Assembly: GCA_017849435.1 (NCBI GenBank)
Contig: JAFIGY010000016.1
Span: 1-64,000, forward strand
Origin: Chitinophaga niabensis
GTDB taxonomy: Bacteria > Bacteroidota > Bacteroidia > Chitinophagales > Chitinophagaceae
Direction: 5' to 3'
DNA length: 64,000 nt
A program made the translations under genes and the position numbers. Below the pieces are notes generated by a model. The model was not told the DNA's origin, searched no databases, and saw nothing but the letters and a program-made list of their open reading frames with translations. Position 1 is the first letter of the stretch. Each line of letters starts with the position of its first letter. Shown in pieces: positions 16,302 to 25,002 of this stretch.

Positions 16302-17834
16302 ATGACAAGAAATCAGCTTAGCAATTGTTTTATGGCCGGTGCCCTCGCCCTCAGCGCCTATGCCTGTAAAAAAAGTGATAGCCCGAAGGTTTCCGAACCC
16401 CTGAGAGTAGTAGGCCAGCAGATCGCCGATACCGTGCTGCCCAAGAAAGACGGCGCCGGTAACTCCATCCCGTTAAAAGGTACCATGCTTGCGGGAAAAA
16501 CGTACCACATCATGTCTGATGTAACCATCAACGAAGGAGATACTTTGTATCTGCAACCGGGTGTGAAGGTGCTGATCCACGGAGATGGCCTCAGCCCGGA
16601 AACCAGTCCCGCTTTCTACGTGAACGGCTCTATCGTGAGCGATGGTTCCAAAGACGCGGAGAACTGGTTCACGGTATATGAAACAGCTTCCGTACCGAAG
16701 TCCAATCCTTCTTATAAAGACGACGCCGTGAACGACCCTGCTTTCAAAGGCTACTGGGGCGGTTTCCAGTGCGGTCCTCGTGCAGACCTCGTACTGCTCC
16801 GCTGGACGCACGTTGAATACACCGGCGGCCCCTGGGGTGCTAACGCCACAGCATACGGCGCAAAACCCGGAGACGCGCGTTTCACGCTGATGATGAACAA
16901 CACCGGCGGTTTCGGTAAACTGATCGTGGAAGACTCCTGGTTCTATGGTTCCAAAGATGATGGTCTCAGACCGCAGAACGTATACATGAGCGTTATGCGC
17001 AATACCTTCCAGAAAATGGGCGGTACCGGCGGTGAATCCCTCAACATCAAAGACGGTACTTATGGAGACATGGCGTACAATCTTACCTACGGCGTAGCTA
17101 CCAATGGCCTGAAAACCGCGGGTGCAGACGGTAAGACCTGCCTCGTGAATATCTACAACAATACCGTTGTGAACTGCGGCTTCCGTCAAACCAAAGCTAC
17201 CCGTAACGGTTCTATCAATACAGAAACCAATGCGGGCGGCTATGTTTTCAATAACATCGTTGTGAACTGCAAATCCGGCCTGCGTATTTCTTACCAGTCC
17301 GAGAAAGGCCGCCCCAGCGATACGCTGAACACGTTGTATGGCAACAACCTTACCTGCATCGGCAGAGGTATGCCGATGGGTGGTGCGGAGCAATACATGA
17401 TCTTCATAGAACCGAACCAGTTCACCGTGAAAAAACCGACGGACTTCAACGGTTATGTAAATGGCGCCACCGCGGCGAATGGTACCAATGCAGGCACCAA
17501 CACAGCCAACGATTCCCTGAAATATGATCCCATGTTCGTGAACTACGATGTAGCACAGAACAGTCTGGGTAAGAACTATCGTGTATATACGATCCCTGCC
17601 GGCGCGGATTTTCACCTGCGCACGGGTTCACCGGCCATTGGCAGCGGTGTGTATAAAGGTGGCAGCGGCATCAACGCCATTCCCACGAAGCCTTTGGCTA
17701 CACTGCTGAACCAGTATGGTTTCCCGATGACGAAACTTCCTGCCGGCGGCACGTTTGGTGCTAATATCACGCCTCCGAACAAAGATATGGGTGCCTTCCC
17801 GACCGATAACACGGGTAATCAGCACCGCTATTAA
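16302..17834 (+). CDS. Lipoprotein with right-handed parallel beta-helix repeats
   Basis: 510 residues. The lipobox SAYAC near residue 22 makes it a lipoprotein. The body has regularly spaced short strands with Asn/Gly turns (VTINEGDTLYLQPGVKVLIHG, LIVEDSWFYGS, VYMSVMRNTFQKMGG, VNIYNNTVVNCGF, YVFNNIVVNCKSGL), the pattern of a right-handed parallel beta-helix such as polysaccharide lyases or surface adhesins. No catalytic residues can be assigned. Directly after a TonB receptor, it could be the surface ligand-binding partner in place of SusD. A terminator follows the stop. Confidence 0.8.
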   Translation: MTRNQLSNCFMAGALALSAYACKKSDSPKVSEPLRVVGQQIADTVLPKKDGAGNSIPLKGTMLAGKTYHIMSDVTINEGDTLYLQPGVKVLIHGDGLSPETSPAFYVNGSIVSDGSKDAENWFTVYETASVPKSNPSYKDDAVNDPAFKGYWGGFQCGPRADLVLLRWTHVEYTGGPWGANATAYGAKPGDARFTLMMNNTGGFGKLIVEDSWFYGSKDDGLRPQNVYMSVMRNTFQKMGGTGGESLNIKDGTYGDMAYNLTYGVATNGLKTAGADGKTCLVNIYNNTVVNCGFRQTKATRNGSINTETNAGGYVFNNIVVNCKSGLRISYQSEKGRPSDTLNTLYGNNLTCIGRGMPMGGAEQYMIFIEPNQFTVKKPTDFNGYVNGATAANGTNAGTNTANDSLKYDPMFVNYDVAQNSLGKNYRVYTIPAGADFHLRTGSPAIGSGVYKGGSGINAIPTKPLATLLNQYGFPMTKLPAGGTFGANITPPNKDMGAFPTDNTGNQHRY

Positions 17835-17847
17835 CAGACATAACAAT

Positions 17848-17876
17848 AAAAGGGACGACCATTGGTCGTCCCTTTT
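17848..17876 (+). terminator. Perfect hairpin between beta-helix and propeller genes
   Basis: AAAAGGGACGACC and GGTCGTCCCTTTT form a 13-bp perfect stem with loop ATT. It lies 13 bases after one stop and only 13 bases before the next ATG, so it must end most transcripts or set a lower expression level for the gene that follows. Confidence 0.85.
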
Positions 17877-17889
17877 CATTCCATCTGCC

Positions 17890-18870
17890 ATGAGAAAATA
17901 TTTATTGTTGCTCTTTTTGCCCGGCAGCCTGCTCTTCAGCGGCGCCTGCAGTAAAGGGGAGAAAGCGAATGATACCACCATTGTTCCTCCGCCCGTGACG
18001 GACACCGTTCCCAGAGCGGGATATGATATTTCACTGCTGGCGGATTGTACGGCGTTCGAAAAAAAGCCGCAGGTAACGGAAATGAAGAACCAGCTGTATG
18101 TTGAATTGTCCGGGATCGCGCCCAGCCGCGTAAAGCCGGGGATCTTCTATGTGCATGAGGACAGCGGCAACAGAAATGAAGTATATATCACCAATACCAA
18201 CGGTGATGATCTGGGCAGGATTGTGCTGGCAAATGTAAGCAACCGGGATTGGGAAGACATTGCCACCGGGCCGGGCCCTGATCCGAACAAGCGTTACATC
18301 TATGTTGCCGAGATCGGTGATAATAAAGCCGTGTACAGTTCCGTCATCATCTACCGTTTTCCCGAACCGGAATTGCCCGCACAGGGATCGGTACAGACCG
18401 TTTTAACCGTCACTGCTTTCGACCGCATCGAGCTGAATTATCCCAAAGGGCCTGTGAATGCGGAAACACTGATGATCGATCCGCTTACAAAAGACCTTTA
18501 CATCGCTACCAAGGAAAAAGCCAGAAGTACGTTGTTTGTGGCGCGCTATCCGCAATCTACTACCACCAAAACCATGCTGGCACCGCTCGCTTATCTGCCG
18601 TTCGACCTGCTTACATCCGGCGATATTTCAGCGGATGGGTCAGAAGTGCTTGTGCGGAGCACCGGCCAGATCTTTTACTGGAAGCGGGAAGCAGGGGAGA
18701 GCATCGCAAAGTGTATGTTGCGTGCGCCCCAGAACGCGCCGTATGCCGCGAATGAGCCGCAGGGTGAGGGGATCTGTTTTGCAGCGGATGGCAGCGGATA
18801 TTTCACCAATTCCGAGATCAAGAATCATCCGGGATACAGATCGGCCTTTAGTTTTTACAAACGGAAATAA
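17890..18870 (+). CDS. Secreted lipoprotein, probable beta-propeller
   Basis: 326 residues from the ATG at 17890. The signal MRKYLLLLFLPGSLLFSGAC ends in a lipobox; an upstream GTG at 17755 would run through the terminator and is rejected. The mature part has repeated four-strand-type segments: VELSGIAPSRVKPGIFYVHED, EVYITNTNGDDLGRIVL, WEDIATGP with YIYVAEIGDN, AETLMIDPLTKDLYIATKE, and GDISADGSEVLVRS. This resembles SdiA-regulated/phytase-like propellers, with acidic residues (HEDSG, WEDIA, EIGDN) that could bind metal. Placed behind a TonB receptor and a beta-helix lipoprotein, it is probably part of the same uptake function. Enzymatic activity is uncertain. Confidence 0.7.
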   Translation: MRKYLLLLFLPGSLLFSGACSKGEKANDTTIVPPPVTDTVPRAGYDISLLADCTAFEKKPQVTEMKNQLYVELSGIAPSRVKPGIFYVHEDSGNRNEVYITNTNGDDLGRIVLANVSNRDWEDIATGPGPDPNKRYIYVAEIGDNKAVYSSVIIYRFPEPELPAQGSVQTVLTVTAFDRIELNYPKGPVNAETLMIDPLTKDLYIATKEKARSTLFVARYPQSTTTKTMLAPLAYLPFDLLTSGDISADGSEVLVRSTGQIFYWKREAGESIAKCMLRAPQNAPYAANEPQGEGICFAADGSGYFTNSEIKNHPGYRSAFSFYKRK

Positions 18871-18887
18871 TGTAGCTTTACGGGGAG

Positions 18888-19799
18888 ATGAAATACCCGG
18901 AAGGCAAACAACGGCAGGCATTTGAGAATGGTGTGTCAGACCGTATGGTATGGCAGTGTGACGATATTGTGCTCGGGCACACACATTCCGTGTTCAAAGA
19001 ACCGGCCACCTTTCCGGCCAGCAGTACGAACGATGTGGTAAGGATGCATTTCGGGCTGAAAGGAGATTATCTTTTCACTTACAAACAGCTTGGCCGTACG
19101 TTCGACCTGGTGGGCGGGCATCACAATATCCTGTACTCGCCGGAGTTTGACATGGTGGTGCAAAGCAAAACGCTGGAAATAGAAACCTTCGGCATACAAT
19201 TCCCCACATCGCTCTTCATCCGTTTTTCCGAAAACGCGAATGATCTTCTGAAACGTTTCTCTGAAAATGTGCTCAACGGGAAAAGTACCCTGCTCTCCGA
19301 TGCCTGGGGCTCCATCGATCCGCCTATTCAACAGGTGATAGAACAGATCATCCATTGCAAATACGGTGGCGATCTCCGGAATATTTTCCTGCTGTCCAAA
19401 AGCGTGGAGCTGCTGGTGCTTTGCGCGGAAGCCTGCAGTACGGCGGAGCAACGGAAGGATGCGTTCATCCGCAGCAAAGCGGACAAGGAAAAGCTGATAG
19501 CCGTGCGGGACCTGATCAATGAGAAAGTAACTGATCCGCCCAATCTCTCCCAGATCTCCCGGATGGTGGGACTGAACGAGTATAAGCTGAAACGTGGTTT
19601 CAAGGAAACATTTAACACTACGGTCTTTGGTTATCTGGCCGAGCAGCGCCTTCACCTTGCACACCGTTACCTGCAGGATACGCAGAAAACGGCCGCCGAA
19701 ATATCCATGGAGCTGGGATTTGCCACCCCACAGCATTTCAGCAATGCCTTCCGGAAGAAATTCGGTGTTACACCGGTATCGGTTAGGAATAATCCGTAA
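18888..19799 (+). CDS. AraC family transcriptional regulator (PchR-like)
   Basis: 303 residues. The C-terminal ~100 residues hold two HTH motifs: PNLSQISRMVGLNEYKLKRGFKETFNTTVFGYL and the second around AAEISMELGFATPQHFSNAFRKKFGVTPVSVR. The N-terminal part (MHFGLKGDYLFTYKQ, HHNILYSPEFDM) is a ligand-sensing domain like those of PchR siderophore regulators. It lies 17 bp after the propeller lipoprotein gene, so it may control the uptake genes upstream; this is inference from position. Confidence 0.9.
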   Translation: MKYPEGKQRQAFENGVSDRMVWQCDDIVLGHTHSVFKEPATFPASSTNDVVRMHFGLKGDYLFTYKQLGRTFDLVGGHHNILYSPEFDMVVQSKTLEIETFGIQFPTSLFIRFSENANDLLKRFSENVLNGKSTLLSDAWGSIDPPIQQVIEQIIHCKYGGDLRNIFLLSKSVELLVLCAEACSTAEQRKDAFIRSKADKEKLIAVRDLINEKVTDPPNLSQISRMVGLNEYKLKRGFKETFNTTVFGYLAEQRLHLAHRYLQDTQKTAAEISMELGFATPQHFSNAFRKKFGVTPVSVRNNP

Positions 19800-19853
19800 A
19801 ATGCAATCCCTTTCCCCATCATCTTACTAATATTGTCCTGAAATCATTACACC

Positions 19854-20303
19854 ATGAGCACACCCTTATTTATCACAAACAGTATCACCATCAAAGCACC
19901 GGCCACAAAGGTTTGGGATGCATTGGTAAATCCCGCCCTGACGAAGCAATATATGTTCGGCTGCGAAGCCCTGTCTGACTGGAAACAAGGCAGTCCGTTG
20001 ATCTGGAAAGGCGTTTTCAACGGTGCGGAACTGGTAGCCGTAAAAGGAAACATTGTGGCCATACAGCCTGAGAAACATCTCGCTTACACCACTATCGACC
20101 CTAACTCGGCCATCGCGGATGTTCCGGAAAATTATCTTACTGTTACTTATGACCTCGCGGTGGAAAACAGTCATACTGTGCTGACCGTTTCACAGGGAGA
20201 TTACAGCAAAGTGGCCGAAGGCGCCAAACGTTACGAGGATTCCGTGCAAGGCGGCGGATGGAGCAGCATCCTGGAAGAGATCCGGAAACTGGTGGAAGCA
20301 TAA
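19854..20303 (+). CDS. SRPBCC/AHSA1 domain protein
   Basis: 149 residues with a START-like helix-grip fold of the AHSA1 type. It opens with ITIKAPATKVWDALVNPALTKQYMFG, then W-rich strands (WKQGSPLIWKGVF), AIQPEKHLAYT and a C-terminal helix GGWSSILEEIRKLVEA. Family members bind hydrophobic ligands, often as stress or polyketide-handling proteins; no specific role can be named. It is a single gene between the AraC regulator and the GH5 gene. Confidence 0.85.
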   Translation: MSTPLFITNSITIKAPATKVWDALVNPALTKQYMFGCEALSDWKQGSPLIWKGVFNGAELVAVKGNIVAIQPEKHLAYTTIDPNSAIADVPENYLTVTYDLAVENSHTVLTVSQGDYSKVAEGAKRYEDSVQGGGWSSILEEIRKLVEA

Positions 20304-20311
20304 AGACGTGG

Positions 20312-20342
20312 TTGCAAAATGCGGAAGGATCAATTATCTTGG
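20312..20342 (+). promoter_or_regulatory. Bacteroidota-type promoter of the GH5 gene
   Basis: TTGC at 20312-20315 and TATCTTGG at 20335-20342 are separated by 19 bases. This fits the Bacteroidota TTTG-N19-TAnnTTTG consensus apart from one mismatch in each box. The ATG at 20365 follows 22 bases after, which supports that start over the earlier in-frame GTG at 20308. Confidence 0.6.
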
Positions 20343-20364
20343 CCGCATAAATTCCACCACTGTT

Positions 20365-22071
20365 ATGCGAATTTTCCTTGTATCTCTCCTTTTCTTTCCG
20401 GCAACGCTCTTTGCCCAGGGCTTCCTCAAAACATCCGGCACCCGCATCGTGAATGAGAAAGGGGAGAACGTATTGCTGCGCGGGATCGGTCTTGGTGGCT
20501 GGATGCTGCAGGAAGGATACATGCTGCGCGTTAACCGGGAGGGGCAGCAGCACAAGATCAAGGAACGGATCGCTGCCCTGATAGGACCGGCGCGGACCGA
20601 AGAATTCTACAATGCCTGGCTGCAGTCTCACACCACCCGCGCGGACGTGGAAGCGCTGAAGCGCTGGGGTTTCAATTCCATCCGGTTGCCGATGCACTTC
20701 AATCTTTATACACTGCCGGTGGACAAGGAGCCGGTGGCGGGTGTGAATACCTGGCTGGACAAGGGTTTCGCCCTTACAGACAGTCTGCTCGCCTGGTGCC
20801 GCGATCATCAAATGTATCTCATCCTTGACCTGCATGCCGCTCCGGGTGGGCAGGGCAACGATCTCAATATCTCCGACCGCGACGGCAGCAAACCTTCTCT
20901 CTGGGATGATCCTGCGCAACAACAGAAAACTATCGCATTGTGGAAGAAAATTGCAGAGCGGTATAAAGATGAAAAATGGATAGCGGGATACGATGTACTG
21001 AATGAGCCCAACCAGGGTTTTGATGATCCGGTGAAAGACAAGAATGGTATTAAGGAAAAGACCAATGCGCCATTGAAGAAACTGCTGATGGAGATCACCA
21101 AAGCCATCCGGGAAGTTGACAAACACCATATCATTATCATCGAAGGGAATGGATGGGGCAATAACTACAACGGTATGCTGCCGCCCTGGGATACCAACAT
21201 GGTGCTGAGTTTCCACAAATACTGGAATTATAACGATGAAGGTTCTATCCGTCACATCCTCCGTTTCCGCGATCAGTACCAGGTACCGGTATGGATCGGA
21301 GAAACCGGCGAAAACTCGAATGTATGGTTCACGCAGGCTATCCGTCTGTTTGAAAAAAATAACATCGGCTGGGCCTGGTGGCCATTGAAGAAGATCGGTA
21401 CCAATAACCCGCTGGAGATCCCTATGAACCCGCAATACCAGCAGGTGTTGAATTACTGGTCCGGGGGAAAAGACGTCCCTCACCCCGACGAGGCCTTCAA
21501 AGGCCTTATACAATTGGCCCGCGACGCACGTTTTGAGAACAATATCTTCCATAAAGACGTCATAGACGCCATGCTCCGTCAGCCCACAGACCCCACCGCC
21601 AGGCCGTTCCATACCGGGAAGGAAATGACGATCTCCGCAGCGGATTACGATCTTGGTCCCATCGGTGTAGCATATCATGATACCGACAGCGCCAACTATC
21701 GCGTTTCAGACCCCAAAGCGCTGGGAGGCAACAGCGGCCGCGCTTACCGCAACGATGGTGTGGACATCCGTTTTGATGCTGCCGGAAAGCCTTATATCAT
21801 GGATATTGCGCCCGGAGAATGGTGGCAGTATACCATCAACGTGCCGAAAAAAGGGAATTATATAATCGCCCTCGAAGTGGCAGGAGAGGGGAAGGTGGCG
21901 ATCGGGGTGAATGATCGTGCTGTTGCGGAAGAGATTGGTATTGCCGGAACAAAGGACTGGCAAACCGTACGGTCAGGGAGGTTGAAGCTGGAGAAAGGGG
22001 GCTGCAGGGTGAGGGTGCTGGCCCGCACCGGAGGATTCGAGTTTAAATCACTCTCCATACACAAACAATAG
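20365..22071 (+). CDS. Secreted GH5 glycoside hydrolase with C-terminal carbohydrate-binding domain
   Basis: 568 residues with signal peptide MRIFLVSLLFFPATLFAQ. The GH5 TIM barrel (about 25-400) has LLRGIGLGGWM, WGFNSIRLPMHF, DLHAAPGG, the acid/base Glu in DVLNEPN (E214), SFHKYW and the nucleophile in WIGETGENS (E313). Residues ~430-568 form a CBM6/35-like beta-sandwich (YHDTDSANYRVSD, DGVDIRF, PGEWWQYTINVPKKGNY, FEFKSLSI). It probably hydrolyses beta-glucans or cellulose-type chains outside the cytoplasm. A classic Bacteroidota promoter precedes it. Confidence 0.93.
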   Translation: MRIFLVSLLFFPATLFAQGFLKTSGTRIVNEKGENVLLRGIGLGGWMLQEGYMLRVNREGQQHKIKERIAALIGPARTEEFYNAWLQSHTTRADVEALKRWGFNSIRLPMHFNLYTLPVDKEPVAGVNTWLDKGFALTDSLLAWCRDHQMYLILDLHAAPGGQGNDLNISDRDGSKPSLWDDPAQQQKTIALWKKIAERYKDEKWIAGYDVLNEPNQGFDDPVKDKNGIKEKTNAPLKKLLMEITKAIREVDKHHIIIIEGNGWGNNYNGMLPPWDTNMVLSFHKYWNYNDEGSIRHILRFRDQYQVPVWIGETGENSNVWFTQAIRLFEKNNIGWAWWPLKKIGTNNPLEIPMNPQYQQVLNYWSGGKDVPHPDEAFKGLIQLARDARFENNIFHKDVIDAMLRQPTDPTARPFHTGKEMTISAADYDLGPIGVAYHDTDSANYRVSDPKALGGNSGRAYRNDGVDIRFDAAGKPYIMDIAPGEWWQYTINVPKKGNYIIALEVAGEGKVAIGVNDRAVAEEIGIAGTKDWQTVRSGRLKLEKGGCRVRVLARTGGFEFKSLSIHKQ

Positions 22072-22072
22072 T

Positions 22073-22080
22073 TATCTTTG
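22073..22080 (+). promoter_or_regulatory. TATCTTTG -7-like element
   Basis: An exact TAnnTTTG match ending 7 bases before the ATG at 22088. A start of transcription about 7 bases downstream would make the mRNA nearly leaderless, or mean that translation begins at the later Met codon at 22112. No matching -33 box is visible at the usual distance. Confidence 0.35.
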
Positions 22081-22087
22081 CTGCGCT

Positions 22088-22486
22088 ATGCGCCGGAGTG
22101 CCATCATATTAATGCTTTGCTACTACATCACCGGAACGATTGTGATGCCGATGGGAGACTTCTCATGCATGCTGGACGTTCCAAAGATGTATTCGGAATG
22201 CAGACTGGAAGATGATGACCTCAACCCGGTGGATTTCGTATTTGAACATCTCCTGAACCTCGACGATCTGGAAGAACATCTCAAAGCCGCCGGCACATCG
22301 CAGGATAAACCTCATACGCCAAAGTATACACACACCATTACGCCCGTATTTTCCGTATGTGCGACGCCGTTAGTGCTTCAATGGAAGCAGCCTTCCCCCT
22401 CCCGGCGGGAATCCTATCCGTTGCTGTCGCATGATTTCATACCTTCCGGGTACTTTTCTGCTGTTTTTCGCCCTCCCGTAGCCTGA
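22088..22486 (+). CDS. Small exported protein of the MPMGDF type preceding a TonB receptor
   Basis: 132 residues, no assigned function. A hydrophobic N-terminus (IILMLCYYITGTIV) is followed by MPMGDFSCMLDVPKMYSECRLEDDDLNPVDFVFEHLLNLDDLEEH, an acidic helical motif I recognise from small Bacteroidota proteins encoded just upstream of TonB receptors. The TonB receptor starts 60 bp downstream, and the two are probably one unit. A role in receptor assembly or metal handling is possible but unproven. Confidence 0.65.
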   Translation: MRRSAIILMLCYYITGTIVMPMGDFSCMLDVPKMYSECRLEDDDLNPVDFVFEHLLNLDDLEEHLKAAGTSQDKPHTPKYTHTITPVFSVCATPLVLQWKQPSPSRRESYPLLSHDFIPSGYFSAVFRPPVA

Positions 22487-22546
22487 TGATCATTGCATCA
22501 TATCAAACCGTTTGTTATTTAATTATCCAGACTAACCGAATCAAAA

Positions 22547-24700
22547 ATGAAATATTCTTTCCTGCTGTTCCTGTTATTGGGAACAGTGTCCCTGCATGCA
22601 CAATGGAAAATGAAAGTGCAGGTTAAAGACGATGATACGCATAAAGGGATCGACAATGTTACCATTACGGCAAACCATGTGCTGCTGGCTTATACGGACA
22701 GTGCGGGTATAGCGGTATTGCAGATGAAGCAGCCGCAGGCGCTCACCTTTCTGCGGATCAACTACAAAGCGAAAACGGTAAATGTTTCCGCTAAGGACAC
22801 CCTGTTGCTGGTGGAGCTGGAGCCGGAGGCGGAAGCCCTGGAAGAAGTAACCGTAGTTGCTTCCACCCGTAATAACGAGAAGATCGAAAACAGTCCGATC
22901 AAGATTGAAGTACTGGGAAAAGAAGAGATGAGCGAGGAAGCCGGTATCAAACCCGGAAACATTGCCAGTATCCTTGGCGATGTCAGCGGTGTACAGATCC
23001 AGCAGTCATCAGCTGTATCCGGTAACAGCAACGTACGCATACAGGGGCTGGATGGGCGCTACACGCAGATACTGCGGGACGGGATGCCCTTGTACGATGG
23101 CTTCTCCGGCGGTTTTGGCATTCTCACCATCCCGCCGCTGGACCTTCAGCAAATAGAACTGTTGAAAGGCTCTTCCTCTACTTTGTATGGTGGCGGCGCC
23201 ATTGGCGGGATGATCAACCTCATCTCCAAAAAGCCGTCCTTCAAACAGGAAGCGGATGTATTGCTGAATGTTACCACGCTGAATGAGTTCAATGTGAATG
23301 CCTATGTAGCGAAGCGAAACAAGAAAGCAGGATATAATCTCTTCTCCGGCTATACCCGCCAGGGTGCGCGGGACGTGGATGGCGACGGTCTGAGCGATCT
23401 GCCGGACGCCAACAGCTTCGTTGTACATCCCAAAGTATTCTATTATCCTTCAGAGCGGACTACCTTGTCCCTCGGCTACACCGGTACATTCGACAATCGT
23501 AAGGGCGGGGACATGGAAGTGCTGAAAGGCTTTGCAGATAATACACACCAGTATTTTGAGAAGAACGTCACAGCGCGGCATACCGGTGAGTTCCTGCTCG
23601 AACATTATTATCCGCATGATGCCAAACTGTCTGTAAAAGGCAGTGTGAGCGATTTCAGCCGGAACACCCATACCAATATGTATCGCGTGGATGGCAGGCA
23701 GACCAGCTACTACGGAGAAGTTTCGCTGTATCAACCCTTTGGTACCAGTAACCTCGTGGCCGGGGTGAATGTGGCAGGCGATGCCTACCGGACATCCTTT
23801 CCTGACACAGCCTATTTACGCGGGTTCTCCAATTTTACGGCCGGTGTTTTCGCGCAGTTCAGCTGGCACATTACCGAAGAAACGATCCTGGAGAGCGGAT
23901 TGCGGGCAGACCATCACAATGACTACGGCACTTTCGTGCTGCCGCGTGTTGCATTTTTCCACCGCTTCAGCGAACACTGGGCTACCCGTTTGGGCTTCGG
24001 GATGGGATATAAAACCCCTAACCCCCTGGCCCCCCAGAATATCGACTACAGTGTTCTGGACCTGATGGGATTGAACCGCTTCGTGAAGCCGGAGCAGTCT
24101 TATGGATACAATGCAGAAGTCAACTACAAGAAAGAATGGAGCGCCCGCCGCAAGCTCTTCATCAACCAGGCATTTTTCCTCACGCAGGTGGATAAACCGG
24201 TTGTATTCCAGGAGAATGCCGCCGGCAAAGTTGATCTGATAAACGCCGGTAAACCCGTTTCCAGCAAAGGATTTGACACTTACGTAAAAGCCAATGTGGA
24301 CGGATGGGAGCTGTATGTAGGGTACACCTTCACCGATGTGAAGCGGAAATACCTGCCCGATTCTTCTTTCATGCCGCTCACGCCCAAACACCGTTTTGCG
24401 TTTGTGGTCGTGAAGGAGTTGGGAGAGACATGGCGGTTCGGGCTGGAAGGCTCGTTAACCGGCCGGCAATTCCGGTACGATGGCACCACCACGCCGTCTT
24501 ATTTCTTCAGCGCAGTGATGATCCAGCGCAATTTCGGGAAACATTTCTCCCTCGTGCTCAATTGTGAGAACGTGTTGGATTACCGGATGAGCCGGGAAGA
24601 AAAGATCTTCACCGGCCCCATCACTAATCCTTCGTTCAAGCCGCTTTGGGCGCCGATCGATGGGAGGGTGGCCAACCTTTCCCTGAGATGGAAATTATAA
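22547..24700 (+). CDS. TonB-dependent receptor, siderophore/metal type
   Basis: 717 residues. Signal peptide, a short CarboxypepD_reg-like domain (~20-100), then the plug: EEVTVVASTRNNEKIENSPIKIEVL, NIASILGDVSGVQIQQSS, NVRIQGLDGRYTQILRDGMPL and LKGSSSTLYGGGAIGGMINLISKKP. A beta-barrel follows, ending in VANLSLRWKL. The size and plug are like BtuB/Cir/FecA-type receptors rather than SusC. The ligand is unknown; a metal complex or siderophore is most likely. A terminator follows. Confidence 0.92.
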   Translation: MKYSFLLFLLLGTVSLHAQWKMKVQVKDDDTHKGIDNVTITANHVLLAYTDSAGIAVLQMKQPQALTFLRINYKAKTVNVSAKDTLLLVELEPEAEALEEVTVVASTRNNEKIENSPIKIEVLGKEEMSEEAGIKPGNIASILGDVSGVQIQQSSAVSGNSNVRIQGLDGRYTQILRDGMPLYDGFSGGFGILTIPPLDLQQIELLKGSSSTLYGGGAIGGMINLISKKPSFKQEADVLLNVTTLNEFNVNAYVAKRNKKAGYNLFSGYTRQGARDVDGDGLSDLPDANSFVVHPKVFYYPSERTTLSLGYTGTFDNRKGGDMEVLKGFADNTHQYFEKNVTARHTGEFLLEHYYPHDAKLSVKGSVSDFSRNTHTNMYRVDGRQTSYYGEVSLYQPFGTSNLVAGVNVAGDAYRTSFPDTAYLRGFSNFTAGVFAQFSWHITEETILESGLRADHHNDYGTFVLPRVAFFHRFSEHWATRLGFGMGYKTPNPLAPQNIDYSVLDLMGLNRFVKPEQSYGYNAEVNYKKEWSARRKLFINQAFFLTQVDKPVVFQENAAGKVDLINAGKPVSSKGFDTYVKANVDGWELYVGYTFTDVKRKYLPDSSFMPLTPKHRFAFVVVKELGETWRFGLEGSLTGRQFRYDGTTTPSYFFSAVMIQRNFGKHFSLVLNCENVLDYRMSREEKIFTGPITNPSFKPLWAPIDGRVANLSLRWKL

Positions 24701-24723
24701 ACCGGCCGGGTAACCGGTGACTG

Positions 24724-24758
24724 AACGGGAGCATGCCGACAATAGGATGCTCCCGTTT
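24724..24758 (+). terminator. Terminator after the TonB receptor
   Basis: AACGGGAGCAT (24724-24734) pairs with ATGCTCCCGTTT (24747-24758) around a 12-base loop. Its T-run is short, but its position 24 bases after the receptor stop fits an intrinsic terminator. It also faces the end of the minus-strand remnant at 24760 and may serve both. Confidence 0.7.
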
Positions 24759-24759
24759 G

Positions 24760-24983
24760 CTACTTTGTTATAGTGAGGGTTCCGTTGTTAAAGGAAAAAT
24801 TTATGTCCTGCCAGGTCCCGGAAAGCGTGTTGTTTTTTAATAGTTGTATCAGCACCCAAATATGCCCGTAGTGATTCATCATTCCTAAACAGCACGCTGA
24901 AGTGCGGGCTTACATCTAATTCCTTTTTTACTGCATGTCGCAAATGCAGAACAGATAAGGATTATAAAGAATATTGCTTTCAT
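24760..24983 (-). pseudogene. Frameshifted small lipoprotein, about 74 codons
   Basis: An ATG at 24983 opens MKAIFFIILICSAFATCSK, a lipoprotein signal very like that of the preceding propeller gene. At a run of six A (minus strand) the frame moves and continues KELDVSPHFSVLFRNDESLR and then AYLGADTTI. At a second A6 run it moves again to NNTLSGTWQDINFSFNNGTL and ends ITK-stop at 24760. Joined, the three parts make a plausible small lipoprotein with an LxGxW lipocalin-like motif. It lies 19 bp after the propeller gene. It is a recent pseudogene, a phase-variable gene, or two homopolymer sequencing errors. Confidence 0.6.
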
Positions 24984-25002
24984 TGCTCTTTATTTTAAGC
25001 GA

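Noticed and set aside
20143-21678. 511-codon minus-strand open frame
   Set aside because: Overlaps both the SRPBCC and GH5 genes in antisense. The sense products have clear catalytic motifs and this frame has none.
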